From Fidelibacterota bacterium (GTDB lineage: Bacteria; Fidelibacterota; Marinisomatia; SCGC-AAA003-L08; TS1B11): a stretch of DNA of 60,534 nucleotides. Below are positions 1-7,264 of the stretch, piece by piece; positions within the stretch are counted from its first letter, which is position 1; each line of letters begins with the position of its first letter. The stretch is taken from assembly GCA_022563485.1 (NCBI GenBank), contig JADFNF010000001.1, positions 1 through 60,534 on the forward strand, given 5' to 3'. The notes beneath the pieces are model-generated. The model was not told where the DNA came from. It ran no database searches and saw only the letters and a program-made list of their open reading frames with translations. The translations under genes were made by a program, and so were the position numbers.

Positions 1-153
1 TCTTTTCCCTTGAGGGCTTTTTACTTTTAATTAAGATATGTTCGAACGTACCTATTGCACTTGTTAGGTACTCAATGGATGCGGATGTCATTTCCTCCTT
101 CGACAGCATTGACAACCTCTAGGATAAATTATTCATATGATATCATTTAGGGA

Positions 154-169
154 AATTACATATGTAATT
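154..169. repeat. Perfect 16-bp palindrome beside the toxin gene
   Basis: AATTACATATGTAATT is a perfect inverted repeat that abuts the toxin stop codon at 170. A second palindrome, ATGATATCAT, lies at 137-146. No U-run follows on the minus strand, so this is not a classical intrinsic terminator. It could be a protein-binding site or an mRNA 3-prime-end structure. The rest of 1-153 shows no gene that I can support. Confidence 0.5.
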
Positions 170-442
170 CTACCTATAAGCATCCTTCCTATGCGAGAAA
201 TCCAGGATAAACACCCGCCGCTCATTTTCGTCAATCGTATAGAATAATCGATAGTTTCCGATACGGTAACGATAAATGCCCTTCAGCTGCCCTTTGAGCC
301 GCTTGATGTTCGGGCCATAGTGGGGATGCTCTGCCAGGATGGGGTAGATGGCCGTTTTGATCTTCTCGTAATAGCCCCTGAACGCAGGCGATTCGATGTG
401 CTTGAGGAATGTTTGCGTCTCAGCCAATCGAAACTTACTCAA
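170..442 (-). CDS. RelE/ParE-family toxin
   Basis: A 90-residue basic protein with the RelE/ParE toxin layout: an N-terminal helix pair followed by a beta sheet carrying KRLKGQLKGIYRYRIGNYRLFY and a C-terminal DFSHRKDAYR (the tail is typical of RelE-like mRNA interferases). The conserved R-x-G-x-Y-R-L-x-Y core is intact, so the toxin looks functional. The ATG at 442 overlaps the antitoxin stop by 8 bases, which indicates translational coupling. By family knowledge it either cleaves mRNA on the ribosome (RelE branch) or poisons gyrase (ParE branch); the sequence alone does not decide, although the HRKDAY end favours RelE. Confidence 0.9.
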   Translation of the reverse strand: MSKFRLAETQTFLKHIESPAFRGYYEKIKTAIYPILAEHPHYGPNIKRLKGQLKGIYRYRIGNYRLFYTIDENERRVFILDFSHRKDAYR

Positions 443-677
443 CGGGGCGGGTGTGCCCCTGTTCCACGTCCTTTAGGGCGATCTGCAGACGGTGGATCAG
501 GTCCTTGTCTTCCGCTATTTCGCGCATCTCCTCATCGGAGACGAAACTGCTGCTCTCCAGGTAGGACACCGTCGCATAGGTCATCAGGTTCGAGATGGTT
601 CGCTTTTCTGCCTGGGCCGCAGACTTGATGGTCTGGTACACATCCTCGTCCAGGCGAATGGTGACGGTCTTGCTCAT
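435..677 (-). CDS. Ribbon-helix-helix antitoxin
   Basis: An 80-residue protein beginning MSKTVTIRLDEDVYQTIK, the classic ribbon-helix-helix strand plus helix that binds DNA as a dimer; the acidic C-terminal half would wrap the toxin. I chose the ATG at 677 over a TTG four codons upstream because GGAGAG lies five bases before the ATG. It is the first gene of the pair and overlaps the downstream toxin. Three direct repeats upstream are probable operators for autorepression. Other RHH repressors look similar, but the coupled RelE-type partner makes the antitoxin role secure. Confidence 0.9.
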   Translation of the reverse strand: MSKTVTIRLDEDVYQTIKSAAQAEKRTISNLMTYATVSYLESSSFVSDEEMREIAEDKDLIHRLQIALKDVEQGHTRPVE

Positions 678-692
678 AAGGCTCTCCAATAA

Positions 693-729
693 TGTATTCT
701 AATGTATTCGATTGTATTCTAAATGGCAA
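693..729 (-). promoter_or_regulatory. Toxin-antitoxin promoter with three operator repeats
   Basis: On the minus strand TTGCCA (729-724), a 17-base spacer and TACATT (706-701) form a good sigma70-type promoter. The heptamer TGTATTC (GAATACA on the transcribed strand) occurs three times at exactly 10-bp steps: 693-699, 703-709 and 713-719. The repeats cover the spacer and the -10 box, where bound RHH dimers would block RNA polymerase. Tandem sites one helical turn apart are a known RHH arrangement. The sites are directly visible; binding is inferred. Confidence 0.75.
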
Positions 730-730
730 C

Positions 731-762
731 AAAAAAGCCCCCGCCGCAAGGGCAGGGGCTTT
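731..762 (-). terminator. Intrinsic terminator of the perR-puuD operon
   Basis: Read on the minus strand, AAAGCCCC pairs with GGGGCTTT around a GC-rich loop and is followed by six U residues (731-736 on the plus strand are A). It lies 29 bases beyond the stop of the PuuD-like gene and just upstream of the toxin-antitoxin promoter, so it separates the two units. Confidence 0.85.
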
Positions 763-790
763 CCAGATTGTGCGGGTCGGGAATGGGCGG

Positions 791-1555
791 TTACATGCCC
801 GGCACCTTCGCCGACTTCTTGTAGAGCCAGTACACCACGAGCCACCCGACGATGACGGCCAGGAACAGCCAGTAACGGCTGCCAGCCCCCACGGTGGTGG
901 TGTGGAAGTTGATCATGGTCCAGACCAGGGGCACCGACAGGTAGGTGTTGTGCTTGGAGCGCATCCCGGCCATGGCTGCCAAGGCGGCGTCGGGGGCTTC
1001 GCCGCTCTTGATAGCGGGAATGATCTTCTGCTGGGCGGGCCAGATGCGGAACCAGACGTTGAAGGCCATGATGGTGCCGAACAAGGCGCCGGTGTGGATC
1101 ACGTACCCGCGGTAGCCCCAACCGGCCCACCGCTCAAACAGGTAGATCACCAGCGAGATCAGAACCAAGCTGATAATTGTGGCGACGATGTCGTTCTTCT
1201 TCAGCACGGTCTTGTAAAGGATGTCGTAGATATAGACCCCCAGGAATACCACCGCCAGCATGACGAAACTGGCCAGACCCCAACCTGAACCCATCTCGAA
1301 CAGGGCCCCGCCGTGGTAGAAGATGATGAAGAGCAGCAGCACCCCGGTGATCCAGGTCCAGGCCGCGCCCCAGCGGAACCAGTACAAGGTCCGTGGTAAT
1401 AGTTCGGGAAATATCTTCTTTTTAACGTCGCCTTCCAACGTCGCCACAAAGGGTATATTGACAAAGTTGAACCAGTAAAGCAGCCCGATCCAGAGGATCC
1501 CAACCACAATGTGGATCCAGCGGAATAAGGCCTGAAGCAGCTCCATTACGTCCAT
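791..1555 (-). CDS. PuuD-like multi-spanning membrane protein without cytochrome c domain
   Basis: 254 residues with about six hydrophobic segments (roughly 8-28, 62-80, 93-112, 122-140, 152-172, 226-246). The start FRWIHIVVGILWIGLLYWFNF and later WAGWGYRGYVIHTGALFG and IWPAQQKIIP match the membrane domain of the urate hydroxylase PuuD/DUF989 family. Histidines 15, 81, 154, 202 and 218 lie in or beside membrane segments and could bind heme or quinone. Bona fide PuuD carries a C-terminal cytochrome c domain; here the protein stops after the last helix and has no CxxCH. It is the last gene of the peroxide operon, 118 bases after DUF3501, so I infer a membrane electron-transfer role rather than purine catabolism, but the activity is unknown. 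Confidence 0.75.
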   Translation of the reverse strand: MDVMELLQALFRWIHIVVGILWIGLLYWFNFVNIPFVATLEGDVKKKIFPELLPRTLYWFRWGAAWTWITGVLLLFIIFYHGGALFEMGSGWGLASFVMLAVVFLGVYIYDILYKTVLKKNDIVATIISLVLISLVIYLFERWAGWGYRGYVIHTGALFGTIMAFNVWFRIWPAQQKIIPAIKSGEAPDAALAAMAGMRSKHNTYLSVPLVWTMINFHTTTVGAGSRYWLFLAVIVGWLVVYWLYKKSAKVPGM

Positions 1556-1673
1556 GTTCGCTCCTCGTTAGCTTTTGTATGTGGAAATCAAACGGCTTGG
1601 TCGAAGCTAATATCTTCACGCACAACTTACCAAGCATAATGCATTGATGAAACGGCCATTCTCCCAGTCGAGG

Positions 1674-2261
1674 TTAGGCTGACTGCAGATCGCCCAGCAG
1701 GGACTCCCAGGTGTCGACGGCGATGGGCATTTCGTGCTGATAATCTCCCTGGGCGATACAAAACCGCGCCCCGGTAGCGGGGTCCTCCAACGCGTCCTGA
1801 ACGGCCGGTGAGATGACGAACCGGATGTAGTGTACCGAACTGATTTTGTCCTCCTCGCTGCGGCCTGCTTCAAACTGGGCGTAGACTTTCTGGTTGCCTA
1901 CCTGGAGCCAGAGGCTACGACCATCGGTGAGTCCCAAGAACTTGTGGAGCTTTTCCTTGATCTGCGCTGCGTCAGTGATCTCAATGAAGAGGGTGGCGCT
2001 GAGTTGGCCTTCATCCGGCAGCAGGGTGTTATACACGTCGATTTCCGCCTGGATAACATCGTCGTTGACCATCTGCTCGGCCCGCATCATTTCCTGGATT
2101 TGAAACACGACGGTTTGGCGGTCTTCGAACGTGAGTGAGATTTCAGGGCCCAGCTCGATTCGCCGGACTTGTTTGTGGGTCATGATATCCCGCCTGAATT
2201 CATCCCGGACCTTATCGTATTCGGCGATATCGATCAAATCATTGAGGGTAATTTTTTTCAT
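1674..2261 (-). CDS. DUF3501 family protein
   Basis: 195 residues starting MKKITLNDLIDIAEYDKVRDEFR, the usual N-terminus of the DUF3501 family. An upstream in-frame ATG would run into the preceding gene and adds low-quality sequence, so the ATG at 2261 was chosen. The family is uncharacterised but recurs beside rubrerythrin and a CCG-domain Fe-S protein, as here. It contains a central QVVNDDVIQ-like helical stretch (MMRAEQMVNDDVIQAEIDVY) and no metal-binding cysteine pair. It lies 29 bases after the Fe-S gene, consistent with one mRNA. Function unknown; I infer an accessory subunit of the same redox system. Confidence 0.85.
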   Translation of the reverse strand: MKKITLNDLIDIAEYDKVRDEFRRDIMTHKQVRRIELGPEISLTFEDRQTVVFQIQEMMRAEQMVNDDVIQAEIDVYNTLLPDEGQLSATLFIEITDAAQIKEKLHKFLGLTDGRSLWLQVGNQKVYAQFEAGRSEEDKISSVHYIRFVISPAVQDALEDPATGARFCIAQGDYQHEMPIAVDTWESLLGDLQSA

Positions 2262-2290
2262 TGCGGTAGTCTCGTTATTCCTTATTAATC

Positions 2291-3742
2291 TTAGTTCTGG
2301 TGGTCCAAACCGTAAGCGTGATGGATCAGCTCGATGGGATGCTGGCTGTTGATGCCGCCGCCGCTGGCCTGGTGGATCTGCATGCCTGCCAGGGTGCAGT
2401 CGGAGCACGTATGCTCAGCCGGTTTCCGGTTTAGGGCTTCCACCAGCTTGCCGGCAACTTTCATCGACTCTGCAAAGAACTCGGCTTTCATGCCCCAGCC
2501 GCCGTCCATGCCCGAGCATTTATCGATCATGTTGACGGTGGTGCCTGGGACCAGCCGCAGCAGGTCGCGGCTTTTGTAACCGCTCTTCTGGGCCTTAAGG
2601 TGGCATGAAAGGTGGTAGTTGATCTCGCCGAGCTCATGGACAAAGTCGTTCTTGAGTTTGCCTTCCTTGTGCAGCTGCATCAGGTATTGGGAGATATCCA
2701 GGGTGCTGGCGGCGACCTTGGCGACCTTTTCGGATAGCTGCGGGTCACCGTCGTTGAGATAGACGTAGTCCTGCCGCAGGGTCAGCGAGCAGGTGGGCGG
2801 ACCGGTCACTACGATCTGGTAACCTCTATCCACCCATTGAGCCAGTTCCTCTACATTAGGCCGGGCCTGCTTTTTAAAGGCGTCAAAATCGCCTGGGGAG
2901 AGCTGGGGCGCTCCGCAGCACTGCTGGGGCGGGACCCGCACCTCCACGAGGTTATGCTCCAATATTTCCACGGCGGCCTGGCCTACACTGGGGGCGTTGG
3001 CATTGGTATAGCAGGTGGTGAAGATCACCACTTTGCCGGCGGGTTCGGCGGGTGGGGCCGAGGCTTTGCGATGCTTCCGGAACCACTTGGTGAAAGTCTG
3101 GCGGTGGAAGTCGGGCAGCTCCCGGTGACGGCTGATGCCCATGATCTTTTCCATGAGAAAACGAAACAGTCCCAGCCGATTGACCCAATTGGTCATAGGG
3201 GCCAGGAGGGTGCCGATGCGGCCTGAGAAGTCGGTGTGACTCAGGAATACGTCGCTGAGTTTTTTCCCCCGGTCCTTGGTGCGAACGGCCTGGGCCCTGA
3301 GCATGAGGCGGGGGAAATCGAGCTGAAATTCATGGCCCTTGTCGGGGGTGTAGGGGCAGACGGATTCGCACAGTTTGCACTGGTAACACAGGTCCACCAC
3401 CCGCCAGGTCTCGGCATCGGTGAGGTCCTGGGGATCCCCGACAAATTCAGCCTCGATCGAAGCTTCACCTATTTGCTGTCCTTCGGGCAAGTTGAGGAAC
3501 TCGGTCCGTACCTCCTCGCTACCCACCCGTCCTGCCTGCACTGCCGTATCTCGTTTGCGTTGACCCTGTTTATCAAGAGCGTTAAACAGGGCCGGAAAAG
3601 AGGGACACAGGTTGAAGCACAGGCGGCAGCCGGTGCAGATGTCGTAGACCCGATTCATTTCCTGATCCAGCGATGCGGGATCCCAATATTCGGGCCGCTG
3701 AATATCGTAAAAAGTGTGGGTGATGTCAGTGTGGTCCAGCAT
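2291..3742 (-). CDS. GlpC/HdrD-like (4Fe-4S) and CCG-domain protein
   Basis: 483 residues. Two ferredoxin-type clusters are visible, C36xxC39xxC42xxxC46 and C119xxC122xxC125xxxC129, followed by two cysteine-rich CCG-type domains (QQCCGAPQ and KCSGMDGGWGMK, the second reading CSG) and a final CSDCTLAGMQ. This is the layout of GlpC/HdrD-type proteins that pass electrons to quinones or heterodisulfides. There is no GlpA/GlpB partner, so a glycerol-3-phosphate role is unlikely. Its neighbours are rubrerythrin and DUF3501, the recurring partners of this subgroup. I infer an electron conduit to the rubrerythrin or peroxiredoxin, possibly via the PuuD-like membrane protein. Confidence 0.85.
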   Translation of the reverse strand: MLDHTDITHTFYDIQRPEYWDPASLDQEMNRVYDICTGCRLCFNLCPSFPALFNALDKQGQRKRDTAVQAGRVGSEEVRTEFLNLPEGQQIGEASIEAEFVGDPQDLTDAETWRVVDLCYQCKLCESVCPYTPDKGHEFQLDFPRLMLRAQAVRTKDRGKKLSDVFLSHTDFSGRIGTLLAPMTNWVNRLGLFRFLMEKIMGISRHRELPDFHRQTFTKWFRKHRKASAPPAEPAGKVVIFTTCYTNANAPSVGQAAVEILEHNLVEVRVPPQQCCGAPQLSPGDFDAFKKQARPNVEELAQWVDRGYQIVVTGPPTCSLTLRQDYVYLNDGDPQLSEKVAKVAASTLDISQYLMQLHKEGKLKNDFVHELGEINYHLSCHLKAQKSGYKSRDLLRLVPGTTVNMIDKCSGMDGGWGMKAEFFAESMKVAGKLVEALNRKPAEHTCSDCTLAGMQIHQASGGGINSQHPIELIHHAYGLDHQN

Positions 3743-3846
3743 GGGGCTACCCCCTTGGGCTTGATCGATAATACAGCTAGTCGGTGCGCGAAGAAGGTTT
3801 GCCGCGGCGTGATTTGGATCCCACCGCGGCGATCACCTCCTGACGA

Positions 3847-4260
3847 TTAAAGCGAATCCAGAGTGGACTGGAATTTACCGGCATGGGACTTCTCAGCCCG
3901 GGCCAGGGTCTCAAACCACTCGGCGACCTCGCTAAAGCCTTCCTCGCGGGCGGTCTTGGCAAAACCGGGATACATCTCGGTATACTCGTAGGTTTCACCG
4001 GCCACGGCGGCTTTCAGATTGATATCGGTTTCACCGATGGGCAGGCCGGTGGCCGGATCACCGACTTCCTTCAGGAACTCCAGATGACCAAAGGCGTGCC
4101 CCGTTTCGCCATCGGCGGTGTTCTTGAACACCCCGGCGGCATCCGGGTAGCCTTCAATGTCCGCCTGGCGAGCAAAGTAGAGGTAACGCCGGTTGGCCTG
4201 TGACTCGCCGGCAAAGGCGTCTTTCAGATTGCTTTCAGTCTTGCTGCCTTTCAAGCTCAT
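3847..4260 (-). CDS. Rubrerythrin lacking the rubredoxin domain
   Basis: 137-residue ferritin-like four-helix protein. Di-iron ligands are in place: E19 ([10 protein letters not shown]), E52xxH55 (DGETGHA), E89 (AGETYEY) and E123xxH126 (ARAEKSHAG). Full rubrerythrins add a C-terminal rubredoxin domain with two CxxC knuckles; this one ends after the helical bundle, so electrons must come from another protein. By family it would reduce hydrogen peroxide to water. It sits third in the perR operon, 33 bases after the peroxiredoxin gene. Confidence 0.92.
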   Translation of the reverse strand: MSLKGSKTESNLKDAFAGESQANRRYLYFARQADIEGYPDAAGVFKNTADGETGHAFGHLEFLKEVGDPATGLPIGETDINLKAAVAGETYEYTEMYPGFAKTAREEGFSEVAEWFETLARAEKSHAGKFQSTLDSL

Positions 4261-4293
4261 AATATACTCCTTATTGACGTTATGATATTGATC

Positions 4294-4752
4294 CTACAGC
4301 GCGTCGATAGCGCTGAATATATCGTCCATAGTGGCAGTATTCTCCCCCGGCGAGTCCTCCACATTGATCCACCGGATAGCACCACTTTTGTCGACAATGA
4401 ACTCAGCCCGGTCGCTGGTGCCGTTGCCCAGATCAACGCCGTAGTCCTTCGCCATCTTAAAGTCGATATCGCTCAGGACCGGGAAATCAATACCTCCCAA
4501 TGATTCGCAAAATGCCTTATGGCTAAACGAACTGTCACGGTTGATAGCCACAACGGCCGTATCCCGGCTTCTAAAGCCATCCAGGTTTTTGTTATACATG
4601 GCCAGCTGGAGCGAACAGACAGATGAGAAGTCAGCGTAGTAGAAAACAACGAACACGTTTTGCTTGTCATGATAATCCGCCAACGCAACGGGCTTGTCGT
4701 TGGTGTCTTTACTTGAGAATGCGGGGGCCTGGTCACCGATATTTAAGGCCAT
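4294..4752 (-). CDS. Peroxiredoxin (AhpE/Bcp-like) with altered active-site loop
   Basis: 152-residue thioredoxin-fold peroxidase of the AhpC/TSA family. The peroxidatic cysteine is C46 in FYYADFSSVCS. The usual Pro-x-x-x-Thr-x-x-Cys signature has become Tyr-x-x-x-Ser-x-x-Cys: Thr to Ser is common, but loss of the Pro is not. A second cysteine, C82, in HKAFCESLGG could resolve the sulfenic acid. The gene begins 3 bases after perR and is clearly co-transcribed with it. It would reduce peroxides in the cytoplasm. Confidence 0.88.
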   Translation of the reverse strand: MALNIGDQAPAFSSKDTNDKPVALADYHDKQNVFVVFYYADFSSVCSLQLAMYNKNLDGFRSRDTAVVAINRDSSFSHKAFCESLGGIDFPVLSDIDFKMAKDYGVDLGNGTSDRAEFIVDKSGAIRWINVEDSPGENTATMDDIFSAIDAL

Positions 4753-4755
4753 GTT

Positions 4756-5139
4756 TTATTGCTCCGTTTCTTTTGTTTGGCATTGGTGGCATTCGCCCCG
4801 GATTTCCAAGGCGTAGCCGGTAACTTTGAATCCGTAATCCTGAGGAATATTCTTGGTTATGTCTTCGAGTCGCAGGTGAACATCAAATATCTGTTGGCAG
4901 CGGATACAGCGAAAATGGTCGTGCTGGTCCATCTTGCCGTCGTACCGAACGTGACCATTGTCGAAGATCCGTTGAATGATCCCCCCATCGGCCAGCTGGT
5001 TGAGATTCCGGTAGACTGTGCCGAGGCTGATGCTGGGAATCTCTCTTTTGACCTGGTCGAAAATCCACTCCGCTGTGGGGTGACTCTCCGTACGCTGGAG
5101 GACGTTCAAAACGATATCTCTTTGCCTGCTGAATCTCAT
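4756..5139 (-). CDS. perR: PerR-type peroxide sensor (Fur family)
   Basis: 127 residues. An N-terminal winged helix (HPTAEWIFDQV, SLGTVYRNLNQL) is followed by a metal-binding domain. All five PerR regulatory-metal ligands have counterparts: H20, D67, H73, H75 and D86; the last is Asp as in PerR rather than Glu as in Fur. The structural zinc cysteines are C78/C81 and C117/C120. By homology with Bacillus PerR, Fe-catalysed oxidation of a metal-ligand His would release DNA. It is the first gene of an operon of peroxide-detoxifying proteins and has a Fur-type palindrome three bases before its ATG, so autoregulation is likely. No Shine-Dalgarno is visible, which fits a leaderless or very short 5-prime end. 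Confidence 0.9.
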   Translation of the reverse strand: MRFSRQRDIVLNVLQRTESHPTAEWIFDQVKREIPSISLGTVYRNLNQLADGGIIQRIFDNGHVRYDGKMDQHDHFRCIRCQQIFDVHLRLEDITKNIPQDYGFKVTGYALEIRGECHQCQTKETEQ

Positions 5140-5141
5140 AT

Positions 5142-5164
5142 TAACTAGGAATAATTCCTAGTTA
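5142..5164 (-). promoter_or_regulatory. PerR/Fur-type operator palindrome
   Basis: Two perfect 11-base arms, TAACTAGGAAT and ATTCCTAGTTA, flank a single central A. Length, odd centre and AT-rich core match Per/Fur boxes (7-1-7 type). It ends three bases before the perR start codon. A weak possible -35 (TTGTTG) lies upstream, which would place the -10 region inside the palindrome. It is the only such site I noticed in the window. Confidence 0.75.
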
Positions 5165-5316
5165 GTTTACGGCAACAATTTGCCGGGAGCAACCGTTTTA
5201 CGAGTTTTTATAAGGGCAATTAGCTGCAAAAAGATCGAGGCGGTTCCTTCTATGGAGGTCATGCGTCGGAGAGCATCCGGATCGGTTGATCCTGGCGAAG
5301 GTTGGTCGATCCGGGA

Positions 5317-7122
5317 CTATTTTTGCGGGAGGAACCGCCAGGAGAGGCTGTAGTGCGCAAGGCGACTGCCCGGAAGATAGCTGATCCCGAACACCCCCGG
5401 CGGCGCGTTTTGGATCGTAACACCTGTAAAGTTATAGATCTGGAATCGAAGTTCAAAGTTGGCCACTTTTATGCCGCCTTCCACCGTGGCCCATAGAGTG
5501 GAGGCAACTGTTTCCGTACGCAAAGGGAAGAGGGGACTGGTATCGGCGAACCGTGAATCGTACCACCGGAAAAACTCATTGTAGATAAAAGACGTCGAGA
5601 CTGTTAGAAACGGGCGGGCGCGGGCCCGGCGCAGGGGCAGGGTAAAGCTCAGGCCGGCAAAGGCGTTGATGCGGGTGGGAAAGATAAGTGAATCAGGGGA
5701 GCTGACCGCCGTGACGGTACCCTCTAGCCCCAGGACGTCTTCCCATAGCACCCAGTCCAGGGCCAGGCCCCCGGTGGTGGCGGAGCGTTGGTCCCCCGTT
5801 TTGAGGTAGGCCAGCTGGGTCACCGCGTAGCCCCAGGCACCGTCCCAGCGGTAGGCCAGGGTGCTGCGCCGCAGGAAGATGGGGCCGGGCAGCCAGGCGG
5901 TGGAATCCAGGGTGACCCGTCGATTACGGTGGGGATAGTCAAGGAAACTGGTGGCTTCGGTCGTAAAGGAGAGAGTGCCGGGGGACAGCCCCAGGGCCAG
6001 GCGGCCCTCGGACTTGAGTTGTCCATCAATGGATGCGAGACCGCCGTAAGCTGCCCACCTCCCAACCGTCCAGTGAACGCCCAGGCGGCCGTGGACCAGA
6101 CTGCGAGGTTGATCACCCAGGGCCTCATCGACAATCCAGCGCTGCTTGGTTCGCCAGTGCGCCGCGAGCCGCCAACGGGGAGTCAGGTAGTAGGCTACAT
6201 TGCCCATGACCCACAGACTCAGGCTGCGGCGGCTCAAATGGTTGGTCCCGAGCCCATCGGTGGTGGTGGCCAGGTCACTCACCATGGTCGCTCCCCGGAG
6301 CTGTCCCGCCCAACGGGTGGAGGCAATGGCTAACTGGGCGCCGTGGGCCCAGGTCTGGTTGAGTCGCCTGTCCGCTGTCAGGGCCTGTAAGGAATCCAGG
6401 AAGGGCAGTCCCACCTGTTCGCGTTGATGCAGCAAGGTGTAGCTGAAGGTTGCATGGGATGCCAGGCGGCGTTGATAATCGAGGAGGTAATTTTGGAGCA
6501 CGTTGCGGGTTGGTTGGGTTAGTTCTGGGCCGGCCAACCCGTACCGGCCCGGGTGGTTGCGGCCCTGCCCGGCGAGCATCAGGTTGCGGGCCGTGTCAAG
6601 TCGCGCCACGGCCCCGATCTGCACATCCCGATACCGGTAGTCTCCCTGATCCCAAAAAAAGTAGGTCTGGTTGGCCCGGGTGAAGTCCTGGAGGGGTACG
6701 ATGCGAAACGATAGGTCATCAGGGTCCGCGCCCGCCAAAGGACTCTGGGTATCTGTTACCGATGGTCCAAGGACGTCATCGGCTACCGTGGCTGACGGGA
6801 TCACGGCGGACAGGATTGGCTGCCCTAGACTGCCATCGAGGAAGACGGCGCCCAACTGGATGTCAGTTGGCACGAAAGGGTTGGCGGCGGTGGCGGCCAG
6901 ATCCGAATGGCCCCATTCATCCCAGGGTAGGTGCAGGCGGAACGGTTTGGATTGATCCTGCAGGGATGGCGCCAGGCGGGCAAGCCAGGAAATGGCCGGG
7001 GCGCCGAGGATATCGGCGGCCTGACTGCTGTCCGCTTCCTGGGCCGCCAAGGGGGTGAACAGCACACCGATGCCCACAGGTAGCATCAACCGCAGGAACT
7101 GTTTCAAGACGGTAGTAAGCAA
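5317..7122 (-). CDS. Putative outer-membrane beta-barrel protein
   Basis: About 600 residues with no recognised catalytic motif. The segment LKQFLRLMLPVGIGVLFTPLAAQ is a good signal peptide ending in a signal-peptidase site, followed by EADSSQ. The remainder alternates hydrophobic and polar residues with many aromatic-ended strands (TYFFWDQGDYRYRDVQIGAVARL, WRLAAHWRTKQRW, FELRFQIYNF, HYSLSWRFL), as expected of a transmembrane barrel. The long frame opens further upstream (ATG 7338 and 7224), but those starts bury the signal peptide and the first would overlap the exoribonuclease gene by 74 bases; the TTG at 7122 fits best. Its ligand is unknown. It is probably co-transcribed with the upstream exoribonuclease. 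Confidence 0.65.
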   Translation of the reverse strand: MLTTVLKQFLRLMLPVGIGVLFTPLAAQEADSSQAADILGAPAISWLARLAPSLQDQSKPFRLHLPWDEWGHSDLAATAANPFVPTDIQLGAVFLDGSLGQPILSAVIPSATVADDVLGPSVTDTQSPLAGADPDDLSFRIVPLQDFTRANQTYFFWDQGDYRYRDVQIGAVARLDTARNLMLAGQGRNHPGRYGLAGPELTQPTRNVLQNYLLDYQRRLASHATFSYTLLHQREQVGLPFLDSLQALTADRRLNQTWAHGAQLAIASTRWAGQLRGATMVSDLATTTDGLGTNHLSRRSLSLWVMGNVAYYLTPRWRLAAHWRTKQRWIVDEALGDQPRSLVHGRLGVHWTVGRWAAYGGLASIDGQLKSEGRLALGLSPGTLSFTTEATSFLDYPHRNRRVTLDSTAWLPGPIFLRRSTLAYRWDGAWGYAVTQLAYLKTGDQRSATTGGLALDWVLWEDVLGLEGTVTAVSSPDSLIFPTRINAFAGLSFTLPLRRARARPFLTVSTSFIYNEFFRWYDSRFADTSPLFPLRTETVASTLWATVEGGIKVANFELRFQIYNFTGVTIQNAPPGVFGISYLPGSRLAHYSLSWRFLPQK

Positions 7123-7264
7123 GGCACCGCGAGGCAGGACTGCTTCATTGAACGCTGTGGGACGTGGCGGCGCACCTGACCGATCCTGAGCATGCTGGCG
7201 CGCGCCCGGCCGGAAGCCTAGCATGCGCGCCGGGTACTGGCCACCAATGAGATTGTAGCGCTCT

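Noticed and set aside
1-30. Terminator at the left window edge (CCC-TTGA-GGG then T-rich)
   Set aside because: Only a 3-bp stem is visible and the adjoining gene is outside the window.
2291-3742. Anaerobic glycerol-3-phosphate dehydrogenase subunit C
   Set aside because: Domain layout fits GlpC, but glpA and glpB are absent and the neighbours are peroxide-defence genes, so the specific name would mislead.
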